Source: Verrucomicrobiaceae bacterium (lineage in GTDB: Bacteria; Verrucomicrobiota; Verrucomicrobiia; Verrucomicrobiales; Akkermansiaceae). From it: DNA of 64,000 bases. Numbering within the stretch: the first letter of the stretch is position 1; each line of letters opens with the position of its first letter. Under the pieces are notes generated by a model. It did no database searches and was not told the origin of the DNA. It worked only from the letters and a program-made list of their open reading frames with translations. Made by a program: the position numbers and the translations under genes. Where the stretch lies: positions 62,001-126,000 of the forward strand of contig JAIXOR010000073.1 of the NCBI GenBank assembly GCA_027486655.1. Reading direction: 5' to 3'. Positions 26,367-34,836 of the stretch are shown one piece after another.

Positions 26367-26675
26367 TCAGCGTGCCTCCTGAAGTGGGACGACTGCGCTG
26401 AGTTCGCTGGCCTTTTCGCGCTGGGTTTTGCGGAAGAGATAATGGTTCTGCAGGCGCATCCAGTATTCCGGCTCGTTTCCGAAGTAGCGACCGAGCTTCA
26501 GGCAGTGCTCGGGGGTGAGCAAGCGGCGGCTGGCGAGGATGTCATTCAGCAGTTGGGGGCTGATGTGGAGATCTGCGGCAAGTTTCGCTTGGGTGAGGCC
26601 ATGATCGTCCAGAAAATCCCGCAGCATGGCGGCGGCGGAATTGGTCAGGGAAATTTCGGTGGTCTTGGGTTTCAT
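26367..26675 (-). CDS. higA: HigA-family antitoxin
   Basis: 102 residues with a central XRE-type helix-turn-helix (LTQAKLAADLHISPQLLNDILASRRLLTPEHCLKLGRYF) and the HigA/VapI-like tail EPEYWMRLQNHYLFRKTQRE. It would bind and neutralise the HigB toxin and repress the operon. It starts 4 nt after the toxin stop codon. The toxin-first order is typical of higBA. The pair sits between two copies of the acnB 3' end, so it is part of the acquired region. Confidence 0.88.
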   Translation of the reverse strand: MKPKTTEISLTNSAAAMLRDFLDDHGLTQAKLAADLHISPQLLNDILASRRLLTPEHCLKLGRYFGNEPEYWMRLQNHYLFRKTQREKASELSAVVPLQEAR

Positions 26676-26679
26676 GCCT

Positions 26680-26961
26680 TCAATGATAGTCGGTGATTTG
26701 CACGTTGTGGGCGTCTTGGCCTTCCCATTGGAAGATGATGCGCCACTGTTTGTTGATGCGGATGGAATGGAATCCGGCGAGATTGCCTTTCAGAAGCTCC
26801 AAGTGATTGCTGGGAGGCTGGCGAAGGTTTTCGAGCGACACCGCCTCATGGATAGCTACTAGCTTGTGATAAGCACGTTCCTGAATCTCCGGGGCGATTT
26901 TGCGCGAAAACGTCAGGTTGTAGATTTTCTCAGTTTCCTTGTCTCCAAAGCTGACGATCAC
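26680..26961 (-). CDS. higB: HigB-family toxin (RelE/ParE superfamily)
   Basis: About 93 residues from a GTG start, VIVSFGDKETEKIYN, which corresponds to the conserved family N-terminus (MIKSFxDKETExI); an upstream ATG at 27039 would add 26 residues. Conserved segments are AYHKLVAIHEAVSLENLRQPPSNHLELLKG and FHSIRINKQWRIIFQWEGQDAHNVQITDYH, with the catalytic basic residues of ribosome-dependent mRNA endonucleases. It forms a toxin-antitoxin pair with the downstream higA. Confidence 0.87.
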   Translation of the reverse strand: MIVSFGDKETEKIYNLTFSRKIAPEIQERAYHKLVAIHEAVSLENLRQPPSNHLELLKGNLAGFHSIRINKQWRIIFQWEGQDAHNVQITDYH

Positions 26962-27045
26962 GTGTGTGAAAATACTCGAATGCGCGTAGTTTGCAAGTAA
27001 GAAGTTCTCAAATTTGCGTATTCCGGGGAGGCCCTCCAATGCATG

Positions 27046-27406
27046 GGGTCAGAGTACACAGATTCACATTGCGACTTCAATTTGGTGGATCCGAGAGCAC
27101 TCGGTAACTTGGACCCTTACGGTCACGGTCCGTAAACCAAAAAGCCGTCCGCTGCGAGCAGGGACGGCTTTGGGGAGTGATCGGATGATGGCACCTATCA
27201 ACCCGCCACCAGCTCCTTCACCGGCGGAGCGAAGGTGGTGAGGTCGATGCCTTCGACCGCGGTTTTGTATTCTTCGAGGCTTGGGGTGCGGCCGAGGACG
27301 GCGGAGAGGACGACGACCGGGGTGGAGGAGAGGAGGGACTCGCCTTTTTTGCGATCCGAGTCTTCCACGACGCGGCCTTGGAAGAGGCGGGTGGAGGTGG
27401 CCATGA
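27046..27406. repeat. ~360-bp direct repeat, copy 2 (genuine acnB 3' end)
   Basis: Second copy of 25885-26246, offset by about 1160 bp. This copy belongs to the intact acnB gene and its terminator, so copy 1 is the duplicate. Confidence 0.85.
27140..27171. terminator. acnB terminator hairpin
   Basis: The stem aaagccgtcc/ggacggcttt lies downstream of the acnB stop on the minus strand with flanking A/T runs. It is the same hairpin as at 25978-26012. Confidence 0.7.
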
Positions 27407-29969
27407 CGGTGTCGCCTTTTTCGGCTTTCTCCTGGTTGCCCATGCACAGGTTGCAACCGGGGCGCTCGAGATACATCATGTTCTGATACTCGGTGCGGGC
27501 GGCGGTTTTCGGTGCGTTGTCGTCGAACTCGAAGCCAGAGTACTTTTGCAGGATGTCCCAGTCGCCCTCTTCCTTGAGTTCGTCGATGATGTTGTAGGTC
27601 GGTGCGGCGACCACGAGCGGTGCGTTGAACTCCACCTTGCCCTGCGATTGTTCGAGGTTGCGGAGCATTTTGGAAACGATTTTGAGGTCGCCCTTGTGGA
27701 CCATGCAGGAGCCGACGAAGCCGAGGTCGATGGACTTGCAGCCGCCGTAGTAGGAGAGCCCGCGGATGACGTCGTGGGTGTAGCGCTTGGAAACGTCCTC
27801 GTTGTTCACGTCCGGGTCGGCGATCATCGGTTCGTCGATGAGGTCGAGGTCCACGACCATCTCGGCGTGATACTTCGCGTTCGCATCGGGGGCGAGCGGC
27901 GGTTTTTCCCCGGAGCGGATGCCGGCGATACGGGCGTTTGCCTTGTCGATGAGGCCTTGCAGGACGCCGGACTCGTTGTCCATGCCCTTGTCGATCATGA
28001 TCTGGATGCGGCTCTTGGCGATTTCCAGCGACTCGATGAGCGTTTCCGGTTGGGAAATGCAGATGGAGGCCTTGGCCTTCATTTCCGCGGTCCAGTCGGT
28101 GAAGGTGAAGGCCTGGTCGGCGGGGAGGGTGCCGATGTGGACTTCGATCACGCGGCCTTGGAAGACGTTTTCACCGAACTTCTTCAGCATCTGTGCCTGG
28201 GTGGCGTGGACAACGTCGCGGAAGTCCATGTAGGGCTTCATTGTGCCCTTGAACGTGACTTTCACCGACTGCGGGATCGGCATCGTGGCCTCACCGGTGG
28301 CGAGCGCGAGGGCGACCGTGCCGGAGTCCGCTCCGAAAGCGACGCCCTTCGACATGCGGGTGTGCGAGTCGCCGCCGATGATGATGTCCCAATCGTCCAC
28401 GGTGAGGTCGTTGAGCACCTTGTGGATGACGTCGGTCATCGCGTGGTAGCCGTCCTTCGGGTCGCGGGCGGTGATGAGGCCGAAGCCCTGCATGAAGGAC
28501 ATCAGCTTCGGGATGTTGGCCTGTGCCTTCTTGTCCCAAACGGAAGCCGTGTGGCAGCCCGACTGGTAGGCGGCATCGACCGTCGGCGAAATGACCGTGG
28601 CGGCCATCGCTTCGAGTTCCTGCGAGGTCATCAGGCCGGTCGTGTCTTGCGAGCCGACGATGTTTACCTTCACGCGGACATCGGAGCCGGCGTGCAGGGT
28701 GAGCCCCGGCGTGGTGCCGACGGCGTTGCGGTTGAAAATCTTCTCCACGGCGGTGAGGCCCTGGCCCGGGTGGGAGACTTCCTTGGCGGGGGCGAAGACG
28801 GTCGGTGTGGGGACTCCGAGCGTCTCGGCGGCGAAGGTCTGGAGCTTCTTGCCGAAGACGATGGCGTAGGAGCCGCCGGCCTTGATGAACTCCAGCTTCT
28901 GCGGGGTGAAGGCCGAGGAGATATCAGCCAACTCCTTGCCGTTGCCGTAGAGTTTCTTTTCCTTCGTGTTGATGGTGAGCACGGTCCCGGTTTCCACCGA
29001 GTAGGCCTGCTCCAGGATGGGATCGCCATTGGCGTCCTTAACCACCTTGCCCTCGGCGTCGGTTTTCTTGACCCAGTTCTTCAGGTCGAGCCCGATGCCG
29101 CCGGTGACGCTCACGGTGGTGAGGAAGATCGGGGAAATGCCGTTGGTGCCCGCGACAATGGGGAAGATGTTCACGAAGGGCACGTAGGGGCTGGCCTGCT
29201 TGCCAGTCCAGAGCGCGACGTTGTTCACGCCGGACATGCGCGACGAGCCGACGCCCATGGTGCCTTTTTCCGCGATGAGCATGACGCTCTTGTCGGGGTG
29301 GAGTTTTTGCAGCGCCTTGATCGTGTCCTGGGCTTCCGCGCTGATCAGGCACTTGCCGTGCAGCTCGCGGTCCGCGCGCGAGTGCGCCTGGTTGCCGGGC
29401 GAGAGAAGGTCGGTGGAAATGTCACCTTCGGCGGCAATGAAGGTGACTACCTGGATTTCCTCCGGCACGTCGGGGAGCTTCGTGAAGAACTCGGCGGCGG
29501 CGTAGCTTTCGAGGATTTCCTTCGCGATGGGATTTCCGGCCTCGTAGGCGGCCTTGAGGCGGGCGGTGTCCGCGTCGTAGAGGTAAACCTGGGTTTTCAG
29601 GACCTCGGCGGCTTGTTTGGCGATATGGGCATCGGTGCCGAGTGCGAGGTTGAGCAGCGTGGTGATCGAGGCACCGCCCTTCATGTGGGAGAGCAGCTCG
29701 AAGGCGAAGGGCGTGGAGATTTCCTCCACCTTGGATGTGCCGAGGATGATTTCCTCCAGGAAGCGGGCCTTCTCACCGGCGGCGCTGGTGGTGCCGGGCA
29801 GCGTGTTGTAGATCAGGAACTGGAGGGAGTCCTTGCGGTGCGGGTTGGCCGGATCCTTGATTTGGGAAATGATCTCGGCGGTGAGTGCGCCGCTGTCGAT
29901 GGGTTTCGGGTGCAGGCCGGCGGCTTTGCGTTCCTCAATTTCTGCCAAGTAGTCCTGATAGAGCTGCAT
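27198..29969 (-). CDS. acnB: Bifunctional aconitate hydratase 2 / 2-methylisocitrate dehydratase
   Basis: 923 residues, a full-length AcnB with the HEAT-like N-terminal domain that distinguishes it from AcnA (MQLYQDYLAEIEERKAAGL, SHMKGGASITTLLNLALG). Catalytic and cluster signatures include GVGSSRMSGVNN, GGDSHTRMSKGVAFGADSG, GSCMVHKGDLK and the Cys-x2-Cys of CNLCMGNQEKA. It interconverts citrate and isocitrate and can act in the methylcitrate cycle. Its 3' end has been copied to 26038-26246 around the higBA insertion, and the intact gene remains. AcnA lies on the same strand about 10 kb away, with the island between them. Confidence 0.97.
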   Translation of the reverse strand: MQLYQDYLAEIEERKAAGLHPKPIDSGALTAEIISQIKDPANPHRKDSLQFLIYNTLPGTTSAAGEKARFLEEIILGTSKVEEISTPFAFELLSHMKGGASITTLLNLALGTDAHIAKQAAEVLKTQVYLYDADTARLKAAYEAGNPIAKEILESYAAAEFFTKLPDVPEEIQVVTFIAAEGDISTDLLSPGNQAHSRADRELHGKCLISAEAQDTIKALQKLHPDKSVMLIAEKGTMGVGSSRMSGVNNVALWTGKQASPYVPFVNIFPIVAGTNGISPIFLTTVSVTGGIGLDLKNWVKKTDAEGKVVKDANGDPILEQAYSVETGTVLTINTKEKKLYGNGKELADISSAFTPQKLEFIKAGGSYAIVFGKKLQTFAAETLGVPTPTVFAPAKEVSHPGQGLTAVEKIFNRNAVGTTPGLTLHAGSDVRVKVNIVGSQDTTGLMTSQELEAMAATVISPTVDAAYQSGCHTASVWDKKAQANIPKLMSFMQGFGLITARDPKDGYHAMTDVIHKVLNDLTVDDWDIIIGGDSHTRMSKGVAFGADSGTVALALATGEATMPIPQSVKVTFKGTMKPYMDFRDVVHATQAQMLKKFGENVFQGRVIEVHIGTLPADQAFTFTDWTAEMKAKASICISQPETLIESLEIAKSRIQIMIDKGMDNESGVLQGLIDKANARIAGIRSGEKPPLAPDANAKYHAEMVVDLDLIDEPMIADPDVNNEDVSKRYTHDVIRGLSYYGGCKSIDLGFVGSCMVHKGDLKIVSKMLRNLEQSQGKVEFNAPLVVAAPTYNIIDELKEEGDWDILQKYSGFEFDDNAPKTAARTEYQNMMYLERPGCNLCMGNQEKAEKGDTVMATSTRLFQGRVVEDSDRKKGESLLSSTPVVVLSAVLGRTPSLEEYKTAVEGIDLTTFAPPVKELVAG

Positions 29970-30261
29970 GTTTTTGATTCGGGCGATGGGAATTCACGGG
30001 GAGATCAGGCGAGGTGCCTGATGCTGCGGATGAAGCCGAGCCAGCCTTCAATCCCGGAAGGGTGGGTGAGGGCGAGGAGCGGGTTCATGGGTGGTTTGCG
30101 GAAAACGCGAAGCGGCATTCGTGCCATGCTGCTTGGCGAGGTCGCGCGGAGGCTAGCGGGAGAGGGGGATTTGTCAAAAATCGTTTGTGAGGCGGGGCTT
30201 TTTCGTGAGGGATGGCGGATCCGCCATTGCCATCCGCCGGGTCCCGTTGTTGATTGGAACC

Positions 30262-30564
30262 ATGAAACCGTGGCTTTGTGGGTGGGCGGTGGTGATGGTG
30301 GCGGGTTGTGCCCCCGGTGTTTCTTCGATTCCCGAGGCCACCCCGTCGATGGCGGCCCGGAGCGGGGTGCCATGGGAATCCCTGAAGCGGGGACGCATGG
30401 TTTACCTGAGCCAGTGCGGGCGCTGCCATGAGCTGGTCCCGCCTGCCGGGGTCAAGACGGAGGATTGGCACCTGGTCATGCCCGGCATGTGCTGGAATGC
30501 CGGACTGACCCAGGCCGATGAGGCGCTGGTGACCCGATACGTGCTTGCCACGAAGCTGCCGTGA
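30262..30564 (+). CDS. Small c-type cytochrome-like lipoprotein
   Basis: About 100 residues. The start was chosen at MKPWLCGWAVVMVAGCAPG because it gives a lipoprotein signal peptide with a lipobox (VAGC); an in-frame upstream start does not. The mature part carries one heme c-binding motif, CGRCH, and a downstream Met-rich LVMPGM that could supply the distal ligand. This indicates a small periplasmic, membrane-anchored electron carrier or a relict cytochrome domain. Its stop overlaps the GTG start of the LysE-type exporter, so the two are translationally linked. Confidence 0.65.
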   Translation: MKPWLCGWAVVMVAGCAPGVSSIPEATPSMAARSGVPWESLKRGRMVYLSQCGRCHELVPPAGVKTEDWHLVMPGMCWNAGLTQADEALVTRYVLATKLP

Positions 30565-31187
30565 GTCCGCTTGCCGAGTTGCTGGTGTTTGCCGGGGTGA
30601 TGGTGCTGGGGCAGTTCAGCCCGGGACCGGACATGCTGCTGCTCACCCGAACGGCCCTTCACGCCGGGAGTGCGGCGGGTTTGCGGATGGCCTTGGGGAT
30701 CGCGTGCGGGCTTGCCGTCCATGCGACACTCGCGGTGGCGGGGATGGCCTGGGTTTTCGAGAGATTTCCCGCTTTCCGGCGGATGCTTGCGCTGGCTGCG
30801 GCGCTCTACCTGCTGCGTCTTGCCTGGGGCATGGCGAAGGGCTGTTTGACCGGTGGCCCGTCGTCGGTGTTGCTGGAGGAGCAAACGGGGCAGGGAGACC
30901 GGTCCGCCTTTTTGCGGGGGCTTTGGTGCAACCTGCTGAACCCGAAGGTGGCTCTCTTTCTTGCCGCGGTTTGTGCTCCGTTTCTATCCGGTGCCCGGCC
31001 GGGCTGGTGGCCGGTCGCGATCTGGTGCTTGATCGTCGGGCTCGGGATCTCGCTTTGGTCGCTCTGGGTGATCGTCCTGCAATGGCCTCCGCTGCGTTCC
31101 CGCTATGTGGCGCATACGCGGTGGGTCGATGGGGTTTTCGCGCTCGTCCTTGCCGGGCTGGCCGTCCGTTTGTGCGTCGGCCCGTGA
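30561..31187 (+). CDS. LysE/RhtB family amino-acid exporter
   Basis: 208 residues from a GTG that overlaps the preceding stop (GTGA). It has the family N-terminal signature GQFSPGPDMLLLTRTALHAGSAAGLRMALGIACG, five to six hydrophobic helices, and LRGLWCNLLNPKVALFLAAV, the conserved NPK loop. It is predicted to export an amino acid or homoserine-lactone-like compound across the inner membrane; the substrate cannot be read. A terminator hairpin follows. Confidence 0.85.
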   Translation: MSPLAELLVFAGVMVLGQFSPGPDMLLLTRTALHAGSAAGLRMALGIACGLAVHATLAVAGMAWVFERFPAFRRMLALAAALYLLRLAWGMAKGCLTGGPSSVLLEEQTGQGDRSAFLRGLWCNLLNPKVALFLAAVCAPFLSGARPGWWPVAIWCLIVGLGISLWSLWVIVLQWPPLRSRYVAHTRWVDGVFALVLAGLAVRLCVGP

Positions 31188-31194
31188 AATGCGA

Positions 31195-31216
31195 AACCCC
31201 CGCGCGGGGCGGGGGT
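31195..31216. terminator. Hairpin between converging genes
   Basis: The perfect stem aacccccgc/gcggggg-tt lies between the LysE-type exporter and the converging L,D-transpeptidase gene. There is no long T-run, so strength is uncertain. Confidence 0.4.
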
Positions 31217-31248
31217 TCCGGGAAGGCGATGAGGTGCCTGGTCCTTGA

Positions 31249-31926
31249 TTACTGGTAGGAGGGCGACTTGTGGCGCGTGAAGTAGCCATCACCCACATAC
31301 ATCGATCCCGGGTAGTCCGGCAGCGGTCCGGAGTCGGGAGGAAGGGGGACGCTCACGGTGCTGTCCTCGGGTTGGGAGTAAGCGATGGTCACCGGCGTGC
31401 CGACGGACACAAGGCGGTAAAACTTCGGCGCCAGGTTTTCATGCATGCGGATGCACCCATGGGTGCAGGGGTGGTGCTTGATCCAGCCGGTGTGGAAACC
31501 GTAGTTCGGCTTGAACTCGCACCAGTAGGGCATCGGTGTGCCTTTGAAGGACCAACCGGGCGGGCGCTTGGAGAGGTAGGTCTGCTTGATCTGGTTTCCG
31601 CTGTAGGCGTAGCCGTGGGTGTTGGCGCGCTTCTTCTGGACTTTGTTGAAGATTCGGAAGCTACCGGAGGGCGTGGCGGACCCTGGGGCACCGACGGAGA
31701 CCGGCATTGCGAGCAGCATTTCCGAGCCCTCCATCACGTAGGCCCGCTGTTTCGAGAGGGACACCTTCACGCGGACGTTCGAGGGGTTGTTCGGCAGCTT
31801 GGTGGGCAGGTCGTAGGAGTGGTAGGCGGCCAGTCCGCCGCCGCCCGGGATGGACGTCGAACAGGAGGACATGAGCGCCGCCACAGCCAGAGCGGCGGAG
31901 GCTAGGAGGGTGTTTTTGAAATGCAT
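31249..31926 (-). CDS. L,D-transpeptidase (YkuD) lipoprotein
   Basis: About 225 residues from MHFKNTLLASAALAVAALMSSCSTS, a lipoprotein signal ending in a lipobox (MSSC); upstream codons in frame are unconserved. The YkuD domain spans ~55-195: VKVSLSKQRAYVMEG, MPVSVGAPGSATPSG, GFHTGWIKHHP and the catalytic THGCIRMHE, with the Cys nucleophile and conserved His. The enzyme would form 3-3 peptidoglycan cross-links or attach proteins in the periplasm. A short uncharacterised lipoprotein gene precedes it on the same strand. Confidence 0.88.
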   Translation of the reverse strand: MHFKNTLLASAALAVAALMSSCSTSIPGGGGLAAYHSYDLPTKLPNNPSNVRVKVSLSKQRAYVMEGSEMLLAMPVSVGAPGSATPSGSFRIFNKVQKKRANTHGYAYSGNQIKQTYLSKRPPGWSFKGTPMPYWCEFKPNYGFHTGWIKHHPCTHGCIRMHENLAPKFYRLVSVGTPVTIAYSQPEDSTVSVPLPPDSGPLPDYPGSMYVGDGYFTRHKSPSYQ

Positions 31927-31990
31927 GGCGTCTGAGGTTGGAGGGAGACTTGCAGCCTTTTGGAAAAAGGCAAGCCCGGCCCGCTCCGCC

Positions 31991-32425
31991 TCAGCGAGCC
32001 CGCTCCCAGGAGTCCACCCGGTTTTCGATGAACCAGACCGACGCGATGCGGTAGGGGACATAGGCGACCTCCGGGCCGAAGCCGTAGTAGGCCTGGCTCC
32101 GATAGGGGCCATACGGGCTGAATCCATAGCCGTAGCCGCCATAGAACGAGTTCACATACACCGGGCGCGATCCCGCATAATCCCAGCGTTCGGTATTTTT
32201 TCCGTTTCTCGATCCTTGAAAACTCCGTGAGGGATCACCCCAGGCTAGCTGGACCGCCTCGCGGGGCATGCCACGGGAGATCTGGCCCTGCCGGACGAGG
32301 TCCTGTTGGGGGCGTGAGAGCGCGGCGAAGGCGGCCGGGTTGCGCTGGATCCGCGCCTCCGGAGTGGAGGGCACGCAGGACGCGGCAAGCATGGGAATGG
32401 CGAGCAGCCAGAGAAGCTTTTTCAT
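31991..32425 (-). CDS. Small lipoprotein with BamE/SmpA-like region
   Basis: 144 residues beginning MKKLLWLLAIPMLAASCVPS, a clear lipoprotein signal peptide (AASC). The middle part, LVRQGQISRGMPREAVQLAWGDPSR, matches the SmpA/OmlA (BamE-like) pattern of 'G-M-t-x-x-x-V-x-x-x-x-G-x-P'. The tail is rich in Tyr and Gly (YGGYGYGFSPYGPYR). It probably sits in the outer membrane or periplasm; the function is unknown. It lies upstream of the L,D-transpeptidase on the same strand, which suggests an envelope role. Confidence 0.65.
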   Translation of the reverse strand: MKKLLWLLAIPMLAASCVPSTPEARIQRNPAAFAALSRPQQDLVRQGQISRGMPREAVQLAWGDPSRSFQGSRNGKNTERWDYAGSRPVYVNSFYGGYGYGFSPYGPYRSQAYYGFGPEVAYVPYRIASVWFIENRVDSWERAR

Positions 32426-32555
32426 GCGGTCACGCTAGGAGCATCCCGCCCTGGAAGCAACCCGCCGTTCGGGTTTTTCGCGATGCGCGGAAACGGGCTT
32501 GCCAACGCGGAATCCGTGGAAGCACTCTTGCCCCGCAATCCTTCCCTTTCCCAAC

Positions 32556-32840
32556 ATGTCCGACCTTCTCGAATCCGACGACCTCACTGCCGCACTCAAG
32601 AAATGCCCTGAGTGGGAATATGAAAAAAAGGCGATCACCCGGACCATTGAGTTCGAGGAGTTCAACGATGCGATCGATTTCGTGAACGATCTCGCCGAGA
32701 TCGCCGAGGAGGCCCAGCATCACCCGGATATCACCATCCGTCACACCAAGGTGACCTTGAAACTCACCACCCACGATGCGGGCGGCGTGACCGAGCTGGA
32801 CATCGAGCTCGCCCAGCGCGTGGACAATCTGGTCGACTGA
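32556..32840 (+). CDS. phhB: 4a-hydroxytetrahydrobiopterin dehydratase (PCD/DCoH family)
   Basis: 94 residues from MSDLLESDDL, the correct length for the family; an upstream frame extension is unconserved. The signature histidines are in AEEAQHHPDITI, followed by VTLKLTTHDAGGVTELD, matching the [E/D]x3HHP motif and the following Thr-His region. It dehydrates 4a-hydroxytetrahydropterin during pterin recycling. No phenylalanine hydroxylase is adjacent, so a different pterin role (for example molybdopterin-linked) is possible. Confidence 0.88.
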   Translation: MSDLLESDDLTAALKKCPEWEYEKKAITRTIEFEEFNDAIDFVNDLAEIAEEAQHHPDITIRHTKVTLKLTTHDAGGVTELDIELAQRVDNLVD

Positions 32841-32856
32841 GATCCGCTGCCGGAAT

Positions 32857-33633
32857 CTAACGGGGCAGCATCAACTCGTCCTCCTTCATGCCGGTGAGTC
32901 CGGCGAGCTTCGCGGTGAGGCGGCGCAGGGTCAGGAAAAGGAAGACAAGGATGGGCAGGCCGATGACGGCGAAGCCCCATCCTGTGACCTTGGCCACCTG
33001 TTCGTTGTAGATTTCCCTCGCGTTGGCCGCGTTGTGATCGAGGTCACCGAGGAAATACATCGCCAGGCCGAAGTTGAGCACGGTGCTCAGGAAGAAAGAG
33101 GCGGCAAAGAGCAGCGTGGCCTCGAACAGCACTTTCTGATAGGGTTCATCCAGTCCTGAAGCCGCCACCCGCTCCTCGATCCTGCGGATGTCGAACAGCG
33201 AGTCGCTGTAAAGGAAGGCGCGCAGCAAGGGCGACTTGGTGAAGTGCGAGCCAATCACCGCGATGCCGAGAATCAGCGGAATCGAGGCCTCCTTGAGACC
33301 GAAGAGCACGTCCGCATGAGGTTTCACCGTGCCGTCCTTGTTCCAGAGATAGATCGTGAGACCTCCCGTTAGAAGCACGGAGATCAGCCCGAGGGCGGAG
33401 AAGAAGTTTCCCTTGCGGGTCTGGATGTAGTGCCAGACGCCGTAGCCGATCGGGAAGGCGAGGGCGACGAAGAGTGCCTTCACCGGGCCGATGTGCCAGG
33501 GTTTGACCGCTTTGCCCACGGCCTGCTGGAATTCCGGGTCCTTGCTCAGGTAGCTCAGGGCGAGCACCGGGATGAGCACGTTGACGAGGATGTTGGCGAG
33601 CGGGTTCTCCTTGGATTCGCTGGTGGGTGCCAT
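32857..33633 (-). CDS. VC0807-family membrane protein
   Basis: About 258 residues from MAPTSESKENPLANILVN; an upstream start would read through the fbaA terminator and is unlikely. Five or six hydrophobic segments are visible (ILVNVLIPVLALSYL, ALFVALAFPIGYGVWHYI, ALGLISVLLTGGLTIYL, IPLILGIAVIGSHF, LLFAASFFLSTVLNF, FAVIGLPILVFLFLTL). The PHADVLFGLKEASIPLILG region matches the uncharacterised VC0807 family. The function is unknown. It lies downstream of fbaA but behind a terminator. Confidence 0.7.
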   Translation of the reverse strand: MAPTSESKENPLANILVNVLIPVLALSYLSKDPEFQQAVGKAVKPWHIGPVKALFVALAFPIGYGVWHYIQTRKGNFFSALGLISVLLTGGLTIYLWNKDGTVKPHADVLFGLKEASIPLILGIAVIGSHFTKSPLLRAFLYSDSLFDIRRIEERVAASGLDEPYQKVLFEATLLFAASFFLSTVLNFGLAMYFLGDLDHNAANAREIYNEQVAKVTGWGFAVIGLPILVFLFLTLRRLTAKLAGLTGMKEDELMLPR

Positions 33634-33643
33634 CACTGAAATG

Positions 33644-33679
33644 GAAAAGGGGCGGTCCTGGATCACCAAGACCGCCCCG
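33644..33679 (-). terminator. fbaA rho-independent terminator
   Basis: On the minus strand the stem ggggcggtc/gaccgcccc (33649-33679) is followed by TTTTCC. It lies 13 nt after the fbaA stop. Confidence 0.75.
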
Positions 33680-33691
33680 GTTATGAATCGA

Positions 33692-34723
33692 TCAGGCCTT
33701 GCCGAAAATCGTTTTGCCTGAGGAAAGGAGGTCGTCACAGGCCTCCTTCATGCGGGCGCAGAGCCCGGCCTCGCCCTTCTTGAGATAGGAACGGGGGTCG
33801 TAGGTCTTCTTGTCGCCGACCTCGCCATCGATCTTGAGCACGCCCTCGATGTTCTGGCAGATGTGGGTCACGATCGGGCGGGTGAAGGCGTATTGCGTGT
33901 CCGTGTCGATGTTCATCTTCACCACGCCGTAGTCGAGGGTCTCGCGGAGGTCGCTCTCGGAGGTGCCGGAGCCGCCGTGGAAAACGAGGTCCATTTCGGC
34001 GGCCGCGCCGTGTTTGTCCATGACGGCCTTCTGCCCGTCCCGGAGGATCGAGGGCTTCAGTTTCACCGCGCCGGGCTTGTAGGAGCCATGCACGTTGCCG
34101 AAGGTGGCGGCGAACAGGAACCGGCCGATCGGCTGGAGCGCCTCATACACCTCGAGCATGTCTTCCGGGGTGGTGTAGAGCTTTTCGCTGGGAAGACCCG
34201 AAGTGTCATGGCCGTCTTCCTCACCGCCGACGCAGCCGGCTTCCACTTCGAGGATGATGCCCAGCTCGGCGCACTCCTTGAGCAGCTTTTTGGAGATTTC
34301 CAGGTTCTCGGCCAACGGAACCACGGATCCGTCGAACATGTGGGATTGGAAAAGAGGTCCCTTGCCCTCGGCGATGCGCTTGCGGGAGGCTTCGAGCAGC
34401 GGCTTGAGGAAGCCATCGACCTTGGCCGGGTGGCAGTGGTCGGTGTGCAGGGCGATGAGCACGTCGTATTTCTCAGCGAGCAGGTGGCAGGCTTCGGCGA
34501 GGACGATCGCACCGAAGGCGGCGTCCTTGACGGCGGTGCCGGAGGCGAATTCACCGCCGCCGGTGGAGATTTGGATGATACCGTCCGACTTGGCTTCGGC
34601 AAAAGCGCGGAGGGCGCCGTTGATGGTGGTGAGCGAGGTGATGTTAATGGCCGGGTAGGCGTATCCGCCCTTCTGGGCGGCATCCAGCATGGCGCGGTAT
34701 TGCGCGGGGGTGGCGATTGGCAT
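33692..34723 (-). CDS. fbaA: Class II fructose-bisphosphate aldolase
   Basis: 343 residues from MPIATPAQYRAMLDAAQK, the expected start of the class IIa (FbaA-like) group; an in-frame upstream extension is unconserved. Zinc ligands are in ALHTDHCHPAKVD and GNVHGSYKPG, with the active-site segment VFHGGSGTSESDL. It splits fructose 1,6-bisphosphate to the triose phosphates in glycolysis or does the reverse in gluconeogenesis. It is followed by its own terminator, and the divergent membrane gene starts about 110 nt upstream. Confidence 0.95.
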   Translation of the reverse strand: MPIATPAQYRAMLDAAQKGGYAYPAINITSLTTINGALRAFAEAKSDGIIQISTGGGEFASGTAVKDAAFGAIVLAEACHLLAEKYDVLIALHTDHCHPAKVDGFLKPLLEASRKRIAEGKGPLFQSHMFDGSVVPLAENLEISKKLLKECAELGIILEVEAGCVGGEEDGHDTSGLPSEKLYTTPEDMLEVYEALQPIGRFLFAATFGNVHGSYKPGAVKLKPSILRDGQKAVMDKHGAAAEMDLVFHGGSGTSESDLRETLDYGVVKMNIDTDTQYAFTRPIVTHICQNIEGVLKIDGEVGDKKTYDPRSYLKKGEAGLCARMKEACDDLLSSGKTIFGKA

Positions 34724-34836
34724 AGCGGCGGAGCCGTATCCGATCCGGGGGCGGAGGACAAGCGCGGATTCCGCCGGGCGGGTCATGCCACCGTTTGGCT
34801 TGCCAATTCCGGTCAGGGCGTTTTGTTTCCACGCAG

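Noticed and set aside
27378-30431. Very long open frame (about 1000 codons) antisense to acnB
   Set aside because: It mirrors the acnB codon pattern of a GC-rich gene; the composition (Val/Gly/Asp/His-rich, no recognisable motif) is that of an antisense shadow. The sense gene is unambiguous.
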